From positions 1 through 64,000 of the forward strand of contig JAIXMO010000080.1 of the NCBI GenBank assembly GCA_025677825.1: a stretch of DNA of 64,000 nucleotides. Reading direction: 5' to 3'. Shown piece after piece: positions 1 to 13,001 of the stretch. Origin of the DNA: Helicostylum pulchrum. Lineage: Eukaryota > Mucoromycota > Mucoromycetes > Mucorales > Mucoraceae. The translations under genes were made by a program, and so were the position numbers. Under the pieces are notes generated by a model. That model was not told where the DNA came from and did not search any database. It saw only the letters and a program-made list of their open reading frames with translations. Each line of letters opens with the position of its first letter. Position 1 is the stretch's first letter.

Positions 1-596
1 TCGGCAAAAAGAAAAGGGCGATGACAAGCTTGAAGAGAAAAAGTAAGCTTACATACAGCAATATATATTTAATAATCAATGCTAATGTTCTTAAAAAGAT
101 ATAGTCGTAAATAGTAACCAAGTAAATTTGTAGACAGTACACTTGTTCCACTTGTCGTTTTTGGAGACGGAATGAAGCAAAAAGATGCAGTCAGGATGAA
201 GAAAAGGTTATTCGGCGTCACTAAAATACTATATAAAGAAATAATCTGTCAACAGAAATAGAATCTTGTTGCAATTGTCGATATCAACAAGTTCAGAACT
301 TCTGTGTAAGTATACTTTAGTTTATTTCTTTTTAACGGTCGTTTAGAAATAACTTGTATTTATTACAGACTTATAACATGTGTAAAGGTGAAGAAAAAAT
401 GAAACCTTTAAAGCTCTTAAATGGAATTAAAGTCAATGGTATCCTGGAATGTGGAGAACCTTGTCATTTACTTTGGCAACGCGATGTCAATGCTACGAAA
501 AATATGCTTGACATTGCTGATACTATTAGGGAGGGTCAAGGTAGACCAAATCCACTCAACGGACCGATCGCCGTAGAGAAAACGGTTTCGCTTTAA
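1..596 (+). pseudogene. Decayed TnpB/Fanzor-like (IS605-type) gene, 3' part
   Basis: Translated pieces match the C-terminal order of eukaryotic TnpB-like (Fanzor) nucleases. A segment at about 140-305 reads VPLVVFGDGMKQKD, later DINKFRTSV. A second piece at 354-596 carries CGEPCHLLWQRDVNATKN followed by MLDIADTIREGQGRP. The RDVNA..N block corresponds to the RuvC-III motif, and the upstream D-x-x-x-F-x-TS block to RuvC-II, where an acidic residue is expected but K is found. The gene is broken: there is a TAG stop after ICQQK near 265-270, and the two halves are out of phase if the plausible intron at about 306-368 is removed. One CxxC zinc pair is incomplete. The 5' part lies outside the window. 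The family assignment is recalled from motif order and was not searched; the disruptions are seen directly. Confidence 0.6.
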
Positions 597-826
597 GTGG
601 TTCAGATGTATACTCGTAATTATATACTTTAAATTAAAAAATAACTGAGGGTTTCAAAAGCTAACTTGCCTTTTTTGTCCAGTTGTGCATTCAGTAAAAT
701 GACAGATTGCATGATTTGGAGGCTTAAAATCCTTTGTGACTTGAAATCGTTTCCAGGTTTATAGATTTTTCCTGCTTTTTTTTTCTCTTTTTTTCTTTTC
801 TTTGTAACGAAAGCGATACTACCACC

Positions 827-3696
827 ATGGGAAAAGAACGTTCAGCCATTAGTAAAAGTATGAGCAAAAAGAAGGTATCTGGTACTCATGTATCAGGACT
901 TTCAACCTCTAAAGCAGGTCCCAAACGTAAGGAAACTCCTGTCAAGTACGGAAAGCTTTCCAGAGCTCAAAAACAGGATTTCGAAGATTATGGTGAACTT
1001 GTTCCTCAAGACTTTGAGTTAAACCAAGAAGAATCAACAACAAAGTAAAAAAAAAACACATCAAGCCTTATTTAACGAAAAAAAAAACTGAGCTAATATA
1101 TATTTTTATTTTTATATAGACGTAGAAGAGTTGTATCAGAAGAGGATTTAGATAGAGAATTAAACGAAGAAAAGAAACGGGCCGAAGGTCAATTCGACTC
1201 TAGTGAAGATTCCGGTAGTGACAGTGAGGAGGAAGACTGGAAGAAACCTTCTGCTTACTCTTTGCTTATCGGTTCATTAAAGAAGAATTCTAAACAAAAG
1301 GATTTCTATAAAAAAATTAAACGTGAACAAGAGGGCATCGAAGAAGTATCTGCCAGTGATGAAGATCTTGCTGAAGATGAAGAGGGTATGGAAGAAGGCG
1401 AAGAATTAGACGACGAAGAATTGGAAAGTGAAGAATTAGACGAGGAAGAATTAGAAGAAGAAGACGACGAAGATGAAGAAGATGAAGACGAGGATGCAGT
1501 TGAGGAGGAAGAGGATAAAGACGCTGCCGATATTGTAGAAGAGGAAGAGGAAGAGGAAGAGGAAATTGTCTACGTCGGTAGTGAAGATGAAGAAGAAGTC
1601 CCTGATGATTTATTCGAAGCTAGATTTGCTGATGAACAACCTTCTTCTTTTGACGAAAAAATTTCAATTGTTGAACAAAAGAAGTGGATTCCTCAAATGT
1701 TCCATGACGACATATTGGCCGATGTAACTGCTTTAACTACTGTTACCGATAACCACGTTAAGGATATGCCTCAAATCGAAAACTTGGAAGATGCTAAAGT
1801 AAAGACACGTATTGCTAACTGCTGGCCTAAGGCTAATAAGGAAGTTGTTAAAAAGGGTAAGAGAAAGCATAAGATATACATATACGATAGACTCCAAAAA
1901 TTAAATATGTATTTGATTTATTTAGGAAAGGGTATTTTCACACCCCTTCAAAATAATTTGTTCAACCAAATGAATAGCTATCGCGATGTTGTATTCTGTA
2001 ACCGAGAGTTAAGTAACGCAAAAGCTATTAGAAACACTTATGCTCTTCATGCTTTGAATCACATTACCAAGTATGTAGAACTTACACTGCAAAAAAAAAA
2101 AAAAAAAAAAAAAAATGCGGCCCGAGATATATATACTAACATATTTTCTATTTCAGAACAAGAGATCGTGTATTAAAGAACAATGCTAAGCTTAGCAAGG
2201 CTCAAAAGGACGGAACTGATGCTGGAGAAATGCGTGATCAAGCTTTTACTCGTCCAAAGGTTTTGATTATTTTACCTTTCAGAAATACAGTTGTTGATGT
2301 CGTCGATACTTTAATTAAATTATCTGCTACTGAGCAACATGACAATAAGAACAGATTCTACGAGCAATATAACTTACGAGAAGACGAAGCTATCGATGTC
2401 ACAAAGCCTGCTGATTACTTGCAAAATTTCCAAGGAAATATTGATGATCATTTCCGCTTAGGTATCAAGTTTGCAAAAAAATCTATGAAGCTCTATGCTG
2501 ATTTCTATAACGCTGATATTATCATTGCTTCCCCGTTGGGTTTGCGTACCTTGATCGGTACTGAAGGGTAAATGCCTTCATGTATATATAATGTTAATAG
2601 CGAAAACTAATGCATAATTATATAGTGACAAGAAGAGAGATTTTGACTTTTTATCCTCTATCGAATTGGTTATTTTGGACCAAACCAATCATTTCTTAAT
2701 GCAAAATTGGGAACATATTGAACACATCTTTGATCATCTCAATTTAATTCCTAAAGATAGTCATGATTGTGATATTTCTAGAATTAAGAGCTGGTATTTA
2801 GACGGAAAGTATGTACCACTTGAAAAGAAAAGATTCTTGCTTCGATACTAATAGTTTCTGTATAGGGCTAAATATCTTCGCCAAACACTTGTTTTTGCCG
2901 ACTTTTTAACACCTGAATTCAATGCATTATTTAATAAGCATTTAAAGAACGTTTCTGGTAAATTAAAGATCAAAAAGGCTTATGAAGATGGCTCTATTAT
3001 GGATGTCATTCCTCAAGTACAACAAAGCTTCACACGTATTGATGCTCCTTCTTTAAAGGCTATCAATGACACACGTTACAAATTCTTTATTGAAAAGGTA
3101 AAAAAAAAAATTTACTATGATTGATTGTTTAGTATTATTTAAAAATCTAACCTCTCCCTCTTAGACACTTCCTACACTTCGTAAATCAGCTATTATGCAA
3201 TCACATACCCTTATCTTTATTCCTTCTTACTTTGATTTTGTTAGAGTAAGAAACTATTTTGAAGATAATAAGTATTCATATGAACCTTGCTCAGAGTAAG
3301 TGAAATATTTATTTACTTTTAAAATGTTTTCTGATGTTTATTATTTTTATTAGGTATGCTTCTGGTAGCCAAATCACTAGATCAAGAGCTCAATTTTTCC
3401 ATGGTAGATCCAACTTCCTCTTGTATACAGAGAGACTTCATTTCTTTAGAAGGTATAATATTCGTGGTACTTTCCATGTTGTATTCTATGGTCTTCCTGA
3501 AGACCCAATGTATTATACTGAAATTGTCAACTTTTTGGGCCTCAAATTCGATGAAGCAAGTGCTGCTGAAGAAGCTACCTTTTCTTGTACTGCCTTGTTC
3601 TCCAAGTATGATTTCTTAAAGTTGGAGCGTGTTGTAGGTACTGAGCGCGCAAAGAAAATGTGTACTGCTCAAAAGAATGTTTTCATGTTTGCATAA
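827..3696 (+). CDS. UTP25: UTP25, U3 snoRNP / SSU processome factor
   Basis: Seven exons (827-1044, 1120-2070, 2157-2567, 2626-2808, 2866-3097, 3165-3295, 3354-3696) join in phase to give 822 aa. Residues about 1-270 are basic and then strongly acidic (long E/D runs at 1330-1600), as in nucleolar proteins. The rest matches the UTP25/DEF family (DUF1253), a degenerate DEAD-box-like fold: [50 protein letters not shown], then a C-terminal half with [20 protein letters not shown] and the ending KNVFMFA. The family acts in the nucleolus in early 18S pre-rRNA processing. The usual helicase signatures are degenerate (DQTN in place of DEAD), which is normal for UTP25. Start: ATG in ACCACCATGG context. 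The intron at 2071-2156 contains an A-run of about 24. Confidence 0.93.
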
Positions 3697-4742
3697 AAAT
3701 AAATAAATAAATAAATTAGAAGTTTTTGTATCATATAAATTTCTCTTTTTTTTTTTTTACAGAGATAGCAGTCGCTCAGATTCAGTGTTTCGCGTTTGAA
3801 AAAATACCTTTGGGACGTAAGTAATATCAGTTATACGATTATCGAAGTTATTAAAGTATCATTCTTCGGGAAATATAAATTTAGTCGTTTTTACTGAAGA
3901 TGCAAGAACTATTTATAGGCTTTCTTAAAACTTGCTTTTTACATTTCTTTTAAAAAAGCAAGAGATTTTAGGCCTGCTTACCTCTCACCTTATTATTACC
4001 AGTTTAATTGTATAGAAAAATTCTGGTCTATTGAATTTCACCAATTTCATTAGAGTGTCTGAAGCTTGCGCTACTTTCTCCCACCAGCCAGACTGTATGC
4101 ATGTATGTATCAATTCATTGCTGGTATAAAAATATTGTCGTCAATGTAGCCATTCTATTCGCGCGAACGTCATTATTTTTCAAGGCACTTGACCTCTGGC
4201 ATGAACGTATAAACCTTATAAAAATACGATCTGCTTTGGTATATACGGGCCAGGCACTATTTTTTTAATCTAGCTCTAGACACAAAAGAGTGTAACATAC
4301 CACTGAAACAAGTTGATGGTCCGTAAGTGAGTTTTTTTTTTTTTTATTCCAAAAGATCAATTTATCCACTAATAAATATCTTGTTCTAAGCAAGATAGAT
4401 ACGAACTAAAAATAATAATAAAGCGCACTTTCATTACGCTTTTAGTTTTGAATGAGTACAAAATCATGTAATAATGAAAGAAGACAACGAAAAAAAAAAG
4501 TATCGTGATATATGAAAGGAGAGATCACTTTTATATGCAGTTCTCCAGCAAAAGCAAATTACAAGTTAGGAAATTCACACACAAATGAACGCCATAACCT
4601 GTTATACTTGGATACTGAAGCTTACGAAAAAAAAAGCCTTTAGAACTCAGAAAACGTTTGATCCTAAAAAAAAAACGCCAATTTTTTATACTTTTTTCTT
4701 TCCCTCTTTTTTTTTCTTTAAAAAATAATAACAACAATCAAT
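3697..4742. other. Intergenic region, no gene seen
   Basis: About 1 kb between UTP25 and the PARP-zinc-finger gene. It holds T-runs and A-runs, a TAAATAAATAAATAAATTA stretch just after the UTP25 stop that can supply poly(A) signals, and TATAAAA-like sequences near 4127 and 4218. I find no conserved open frame on either strand. It presumably contains the UTP25 3' end and the promoter of the downstream gene. Confidence 0.5.
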
Positions 4743-6011
4743 ATGAGTTATAGGTTAGAAGTAGGTTACGTTTCTTTTTTATAAAATGATAGTAATAATA
4801 ATAAAAAAAAGCTAAAATCAAATAATGGATAGTACGCCAAGGTAGTACGCATATACGATAACTTTTTCTTTGTTACAGCAATACTCGTATTTATACACAT
4901 TTTATTAGAGTGATAGAAGCACATGTAATGGTCCAAAGTCTTCCTGTCCAAGCGAAGACTATAGTATAGGAGTAAGTAAGATACAAATATGATTTATATA
5001 TATATATATACATCTAACCTCCCCCCCCCCCCTCTTTTACGAAAAAAAAAGAAGGGCGAACTTAGACTTGGTGTCGAAGTTCTCAATATCCACGGTATAA
5101 AATGGAGACACTGGTAACGTACTTTTTTTTATATGTATAATATCATTTTCTCATATTGATTTTTTTCTTTTAAAAAGGTACTGTACAACGCCCAAGGTTC
5201 TTGAAAATATGAAATCAGATTTTAGAGAACCTAGTGGAATCAACGGTTGGCAAGATCTTCGACCTGAGGACCGAGAAAGAGTGCAAAGAGCTTGGGAAGA
5301 AGGAGAAATCCCTGAAAATGAACGTCCTGAATCTGCTAAAGAACATGCGACAACGTAAGTTTTCATTTATCATACACATGTAAAATATTAAAAATGAGTG
5401 ATTTATATAGAAATAAGAGAAAACATGCTGATATTCCTGCCACTAGTGAAACTGCCACGTAAGTTACTGCATACTATTTATCATACAATATACATGTTCA
5501 TTGTTAATATTATGTAGTCAAGAAAATAACGATGAAGATAAAGAAGAAGTTAAAGAAGATGTCAAGAAAGAAACTCCTCCCAAGTCTGCTGTCAAGGGAA
5601 CCCGCGAAAAATCAGACAAGCAAGAAGTGTCTATCCAAGAACCTGCTACCAAAAAGACGAAAACTATCCCGGAAGAACCCAAGGTTGCTGCATACGCTTA
5701 TCGTAGCAAAAAAGCCAATTTACGGTAAGAAAACGTTTTCATGACATCATTAATTTATGCTGAATTTATATTAATAGTGAGAAGAAATCAAGAGGCGAAC
5801 CTACTAGAAGATCATCTCGTATTACTGCTATTAAGAAGGAGCCCTTTAAAGAAGAGTTAGAAGAGTAAAGTATTCTTTATATTTTTGGGACTACCATTTT
5901 AATTGACTTGAATTTTTTTTTGTGTATAGACCAGTAGCTGCTCCTAACAGAAAGAGAACTTCAGCTAAAGCTACTGATGACGTTACCTCTAAGAAAGCCA
6001 AAAAGAATTAA
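4743..6011 (+). CDS. PARP-type zinc-finger protein without a PARP domain
   Basis: No single exon here is long; the gene appears only when eight short exons are joined in phase: 4743-4760, 4909-4971, 5052-5113, 5178-5354, 5411-5458, 5518-5724, 5778-5864, 5930-6011 (744 nt, 247 aa). The N-terminus reads MSYRLE, SDRSTCNGPKSSC, SIGKGELRLG, IKWRHWYCTTPKVLEN, then INGWQDLRPEDRERVQRAW. This is the full zf-PARP pattern: paired Cys, the KGELR-G turn, the W-x-H-W-x-C ligands and the G-x-x-x-L-x-x-x-D tail. The rest is lysine- and glutamate-rich, low complexity and NLS-like (KRKH, KKTKT, NRKRT, KKAKKN), with no catalytic domain. The family senses DNA breaks or structured DNA in PARP1 and ligase III; small stand-alone fungal proteins such as fission yeast Hpz1 share the domain. 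A nuclear DNA-binding role is inferred. Confidence 0.85.
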
Positions 6012-6123
6012 GAAAGCAAAGTTTTCATTTTAGCAGCCCAATATTGAAACATAATTTTCAAAGTAGCACAAGAATGTTTACCAAACAAATAAAAAGGATT
6101 GAAACACAACTTTTTTGTTTATT

Positions 6124-8782
6124 TTAATAATAAGGGTCATGGTATCCATCGTTTTGATAATGTTCTTGAGAATTAGGGGACTTTTGAGGAAAATGTTCTT
6201 CGTTATTATTATTATTAGTAGTAGTGGTAGTAGCTGCTGTTGCTACAGCAGAATGGTTCAACATGATGGGGGTCCAAGATTGAGAATGAATTGGAGGTGT
6301 AACAGAAGCAGGTGTATAATAATGAGGTGGGGAATATTGATAAGATGCATCATAATCAGGTTTCTTACCAAAAGAACTCGATGATAACATATGATGATTA
6401 TAATCTAATAACGTTGGTGTGTAAACAAAATCAGAAAAATGCATATTTTCGTGTTCATGATGAAATTTTTGTTGTTGTTGTGGTTGTTGTTGTGGTTGTG
6501 GTTGTTGTTGTGGTTGTTGTGGTTGTGGTTGTTGTTGCTGATGTTGTTGCTGATGTTGTTGTGGTTGTGGTTGTGGTTGTGGTTGCTGTTTCTGTTGCTG
6601 CTGCTGCTGCTGCTGTGGTTGGTGTACATATTGATTAGATAATAAATTGGATAATGTGACAGGTGGCATTAATGAGTCTTTATCAGTTATAATCTCTGTA
6701 TGTAAAGTCTCTCTAAATATAGTCTTGATTCTATTTACAAGTGATAAAACATATTTATGATGTCGCACAGGTGCTGATAGTAAAATATGAGCCATTTTTT
6801 CCAAATTTGTTTTAGCGATTTCCCGTTCACTTGCATCTGGTTGTGATAAAATGTTATTGTAAATCATGGTTGTCACCATTAAATTCTCTAATGAAAAGTG
6901 ACACCAGCGTTGATTTAATTGAACCCAGCACTCTAATAGTTCCACAGTATTATGGGCAGCTTTTAAACAAATATCTCGCGACAGAACTTCAATAGTACTA
7001 CTATTATTTGAAGAAGATTTACTAAAGAATAATCCATACAACTGACATAACTGAAAATTATACTCGAAATTTAATTTTATGCATGATTGCTCCTTGAATG
7101 AAGTTGTGTTCCAATTTCGTTTTGTCAAGTCTCCCGATTCATACTTTAAGTAAGCTGGTAACGATAAATACCAATTTTCTAGTTCTTTATCAATGGCTGA
7201 TACCTGACTCAATAACGGTTTATCTTCGGTGGTCTTGTAAATAATGTTACGATAAATTCTAGTAATTTTAAACCTTTGAATCATGAATTCAACACGATAT
7301 TTTATCTCTCCTTTTTGTTCATGATCCAAGACTGTAGGAAATTGAACAGTAATCATATTTTTTGGCGGTAAAGCAAATGGTTTATCAGAATGCATGGAAC
7401 CTAATGTTTCGAGAAAATAAACGACCCAAAAAAACCTTCTATTCTTTTCTCTTTCGATTTCACTATCATGTTTTGACTCTTGATGCATTTTTAAATCCAA
7501 GCACATACGTATAGCTAACCCTAAATAAATATAGGCCTCTGATTCTATTTCGGTTTTTTGTTCACTGGGAATACCAATCGTATAAATGTACATGATGATC
7601 AAACTGTGCATCGTATCTACACTGGTCTTCATAAACCGTTCCTTGATTAACGACTTTGCTTTCATGAAAAAAGGTTGTCCTACTTGATTTGGATCCTTTC
7701 CAGGAAATAAATCATGATGAATGGCTCCGTGTCTTGCTGTCCAAGCAAATACTGAATTAGCTAGTAAAGGGTCTAAAGTTCCATTATTGTATCTTGCTTT
7801 TACAGAATTTTGAGGATCAGGACAAGGTAAACATAAAAAGCACTCACAAAAGATATTTAACATGTGCTGTATTGTGTCATCATCATGAATAATATATTCG
7901 TTATTCTTCTCTTCTATTGGTTTATTACGTTGTTCGGTTCCCCAACTACTATAGAGTGGGAAGGTTTTTAGTCGAGATTTCCATAGCGGCTTCTTTTTTA
8001 AAAGTGTTGCTGTATCTGCTCTTGATGCATTCTCTGTACAAGATGATGATTGCGATAGAGTATCTTGAATACCGCTTAGATCAAACCGAGATACCCCAGA
8101 AAGTAAGATATCATATAAAGCATGTAACGAGATAATATTTGTGTCGACTCGAAGTCCTTTTGGTGTAAGTGATAGTTTCCATTCAGCATTAGATGTAGTC
8201 ATTAAACGGTTGATAGCTGGCTCTCTGGTGACCGGTTCATTTGTAATGCTAGTCTCTTGATTGTCCATAGTTGTACGGTTGGTTCTTACTTCATTGGCAA
8301 CATATTGAGTGTTACTGCATACTTCTTTAATATCTGTCTCGATTGACTGTACTCGTTTTTGAAGTATATCTACGGTTTCGTTTAACTTTACAAGGTTAAA
8401 TAAATCGACTTGTGTAGCACTTCCATCATATGAGCACTGAGCTATTGCCGGGTAAGGTAATTTGTTAGTCCTTGTATTTTTATTAATTTATTTTTTTGAG
8501 AACCTTTTGCTTGTTGACAACGATTACATTGAGGATGAGTGAAGTCGCATTTAACTAAAACAACAAGTTAATCTTGATTCTATCCATTAGAGGTTTTACT
8601 GACTAATACCTTTTTTCGAGCTTTTATTTATTTATTTATTTATATGGATACATGTATATTTATAAAAAGAGGTCATAAGTTCATAGAGAAAACAGAAAGA
8701 AAAAAAAATTGAAAACTTACCGACATCGCTCACAAGCCATAGTCATTCGAATCTTTTTTGAGGCCGAGTTATGTTGTTTCAT
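6124..8782 (-). CDS. Zn2Cys6 fungal transcription factor, polyQ/P C-terminus
   Basis: Four exons (8721-8782, 8610-8620, 8504-8554, 6124-8441) give 813 aa. Joined, they encode a perfect binuclear cluster: CERCRSKKVKCD, then CNRCQQAKAQC (C17, C20, C27, C34, C37, C44; C-x2-C-x6-C-x6-C-x2-C-x6-C). A heptad-like linker follows (VDLFNLVKLNETVDILQKRV), probably a dimerisation coiled coil. The middle region has the fungal_trans (PF04082) character, for example IYLGLAIRMCLDLKMHQ and RRFFWVVYFLE. The C-terminus holds about 50 residues of Q/P/H repeats and an N/T-rich tail, plausible activation regions. Exon 2 is only 11 nt and encodes the basic loop between cysteines. The target genes cannot be told from sequence. 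The gene converges on the PARP-zinc-finger gene, with 112 bp between the two stops. Confidence 0.9.
6469..6623 (-). repeat. CAG/CAA-rich polyQ/polyP repeat inside the Zn2Cys6 gene
   Basis: The plus strand reads as GTT/GGT/GCT/GTG tandem units, which on the coding strand give runs of Q broken by P, H and K. CAA codons dominate, with a pure CAG run of about 6 at the start of the tract. Such tracts commonly vary in length between strains. On the opposite strand the same bases give meaningless polyV/polyL frames. Confidence 0.9.
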
Positions 8783-9111
8783 ACCTTTGAAAAAGAAGAA
8801 AAAAAAAGGAACAGAAGAAAAAAAAAAGAAAAAAAAGAGAAGACTATGTTCTCTCTTTCTCTCTCACGTATAATAAGATATTACACACGGTTCGTTCACT
8901 CTTGTGACTGAGTTTCGCAATACGAAAATAAAATATATAACATTTGTAGCACCATGTGTGTAAAATGACATCAAAAAGATTATCAATGCAAACAAAATGA
9001 CTTGGAACAACTCGAATAAATTTTATTTCGGTTTTAAAAATAATAATGCTATTTTTTCTTTCTGGTTATAAAAAATGAAAATATGAAAAGGGGGGAAAAT
9101 GTGGTAGCTAT
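8783..9111. other. Intergenic: TF 5' region and enolase 3' end
   Basis: About 330 bp lies between the start of the minus-strand transcription factor and the stop of minus-strand enolase. It has purine-rich runs at 8790-8845 (AGAAAAAAA type) and a CTCTCTTTCTCTCTC stretch near 8850. No gene is seen. Confidence 0.5.
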
Positions 9112-10860
<1,749 letters not shown>

Positions 10861-12069
10861 ATTGTTTATTGTTATTTTTTTACTGGATTTTTTTTTGTTA
10901 CCAGGCTCTATCGAGGTAAAAAAGAAAAGGGAACGTAATACTTACTAAATAGATGGGAACTGATTACTACCACAAAAAACTATATCGCGTATATCAGAAA
11001 ATTTATCTTTTTTTTCTTTAGCGATAACGATCAGCTAAATGGACTAATACTAGAATCAAGCTGAGCCAATCATATGATATTATCTTTGACAAGATCAGAA
11101 CCCCGAATTGAAACGCTATTTTTCTTCAAAAAAAGTCTCAGTCATGTGATACTCAACTTGAGGCGGAGACTCCTCACAAACCGAAGCAACAGCACTTTAC
11201 AGAATGAATTCATTGAAGGTATACGGGTAGTCCACCTCCAGCTTATTGCCCTAGCTTTCCTTAAATTTAGAATAGACAAATCACTTTTCTTCTTCTTTTT
11301 CTTTACAATGCATACCACCTGTAAATAATTTTTTTTTTACATGTGTACTTTTTAATTTGTTATTCTGCGTTTTTTTTAGAGCTGAAAAAAAGTAATTCTA
11401 GCCTTGTGCTAGCGGTTGCTTTACAAAGTGCTGTATTCTTTTGTACGGACATAAAAGAAAATAAAAATTCTTATTATAAAGGTACGTGTACCCCCAAAAA
11501 ATGCTTTCTGTTTCATTCTAATCTTGATGCACCTTAACTTAACATAGTTTTTTTCTCAGTGTACACTTTACTTAGGTGTATAACCAGTATGCAGCCCTTT
11601 TTTTAGCAAATATTTTATCTGTTGAAATGTCTTGTCCGCAGGAATTCATCGACAAAAAAAAAAAATAGAAATTAAACAGACTGTAAAAAACTACCAATTC
11701 TTTTCTGAAAATGCCGTAAATCGTTGGAATTTTAAAAAAAGTTCTTTGAAGACTTATTTAAGAGAGTATAAGGATAGTCTCATATCTTTTTTTTTAGAAA
11801 AACAGGTAAAATATGGACATAAAAAGTGTTATGTGTCCTAATACTCTTGGTAGCAAAGAACTATATTGGTTGTTACTAACACTTTTTACTTGGTATACAA
11901 TCTTAACCGATAATACCGTCAGAATTGATTTAAATAAGGAATGTTGTTACCCTCTACCATTTCTGAGGATATCCAACAACAACAAAAAAATTGGAGCAAA
12001 CTGTCTATATAAAAATAGAAAATAAACTAATTTGTAACGACTATAATGTACTGAGCGAGTACAACTTGA
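10861..12069. other. Gene-poor AT-rich region
   Basis: This stretch has only short, low-complexity open frames with lysine- and phenylalanine-rich translations and no recognisable motif. Together with 10567-10860 it separates enolase from the decayed fragment at 12070. It may contain more of that relic, too degraded to recognise. Confidence 0.4.
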
Positions 12070-12524
12070 ATGCTGAAGAGGCAAAATCAAACCATTAGTT
12101 CCAAGCAACCTGTCACACTTTTTTTCCTCAAAGATACATCGATCTTTTTGTTGTGGTTTGGAGCTAATGGTTTTGATAACAACCTCAATGAAGCTGAAAA
12201 GAAAGCCATCCTACTTACTCATTTAGTATTGACAGGTTTTTATACAAACTGTTGCAAACCAGAAACGGTGAACAAGATAAACGAGAGAATGCCCTTTGTG
12301 GAACATTTGGCTCCCATTTTTAAATACTTCAGTACCGTGTGCAAATTGATCTAGTCGCTTTAGAATTAGGTGTGAAAAAGGGTTTGATGCCAGTCTTTTC
12401 AGCACCTCTAAAAAAGGGATACTCGCATCCAATCGATCAAAGTGTTCGAATTGATGTTTTTTACAAAAGTATCTATCGCTTTTTTAGTATTTCGTCTTCT
12501 AAAAAAATAACATGGATCTTATAA
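12070..12524 (+). pseudogene. Decayed fragment of an unknown, probably repeated gene
   Basis: Two overlapping open segments in different frames read like one protein broken by a frameshift. The first (12070-12354) has KKAILLTHLVLTGFYTN and NERMPFVEHLAPIFKYFSTV. The second (12339-12524) continues with LVALELGVKKGLMPVFSAPL. Both have balanced amino-acid composition, unlike the surrounding low-complexity frames. The block resembles hypothetical proteins I have seen many times over in Mucorales genomes, but I know no function for it. No start codon context, splice sites or 3' end make it a whole gene. Family membership is memory-based and weak; the frame change is seen directly. Confidence 0.4.
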
Positions 12525-13001
12525 TTAAAATAGCGTTGTGGTAATACACATCCATTTGTGTAAGCACAGTGAGTGATCACTACTTAAGACGATTCGGTAT
12601 AAATAATATAAAGTTGTCAACGACCGCGTGTTAATAATGAAAAGTCTACAAAGTATTGCAAATACGTGGTGTGTATCATCTCGTTTATTCTTTGTTCCAC
12701 ATAAACAAAAAAACTTGCATGAATCAAATTGGATAAACCAAGTAATAAATATGTCACTTTTTTTTGAGCGCTATAAGGGCCGTATGAATCAATTAGATAA
12801 ATTGACAAAAAAAAGGGTATGATTCATATTTTGATTGGTGCTATTTTATTAAAGCGAGGTCATGAATGATAACGTCAAGGTGATATTCTAGTTTGAAGCA
12901 CAGAAATAGCAGTCCATAACCCAAAAAAAAAAAAATAGTCTACTGGGTTAGGGCAGTTTTTTTTTTTTTTTCATTTTAATCCCTTGAGATATATTATAAG
13001 G
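12525..13001. other. Intergenic / upstream of the AKR-like gene
   Basis: About 480 bp with no convincing coding sequence on either strand. A long T-run (12959-12971) sits 30 bp before the next ATG and is probably part of that promoter or 5' UTR. Confidence 0.4.

Noticed and set aside
2071..2176. Lysine-run extension of the UTP25 exon
   Set aside because: This is intron read-through. GTATGT at 2071 and TTTCAG before 2157 remove it and restore UTP25 phase.
4531..4951. Two minus-strand frames of about 60-70 codons
   Set aside because: They are K/F/L-rich low complexity and overlap the first exons of the plus-strand PARP-zinc-finger gene.
6312..6642. Plus-strand frames of polyV/polyL, and a minus-strand S/N/H-rich frame, over the repeat
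   Set aside because: They are frame shadows of the polyQ/P tract in the Zn2Cys6 gene.
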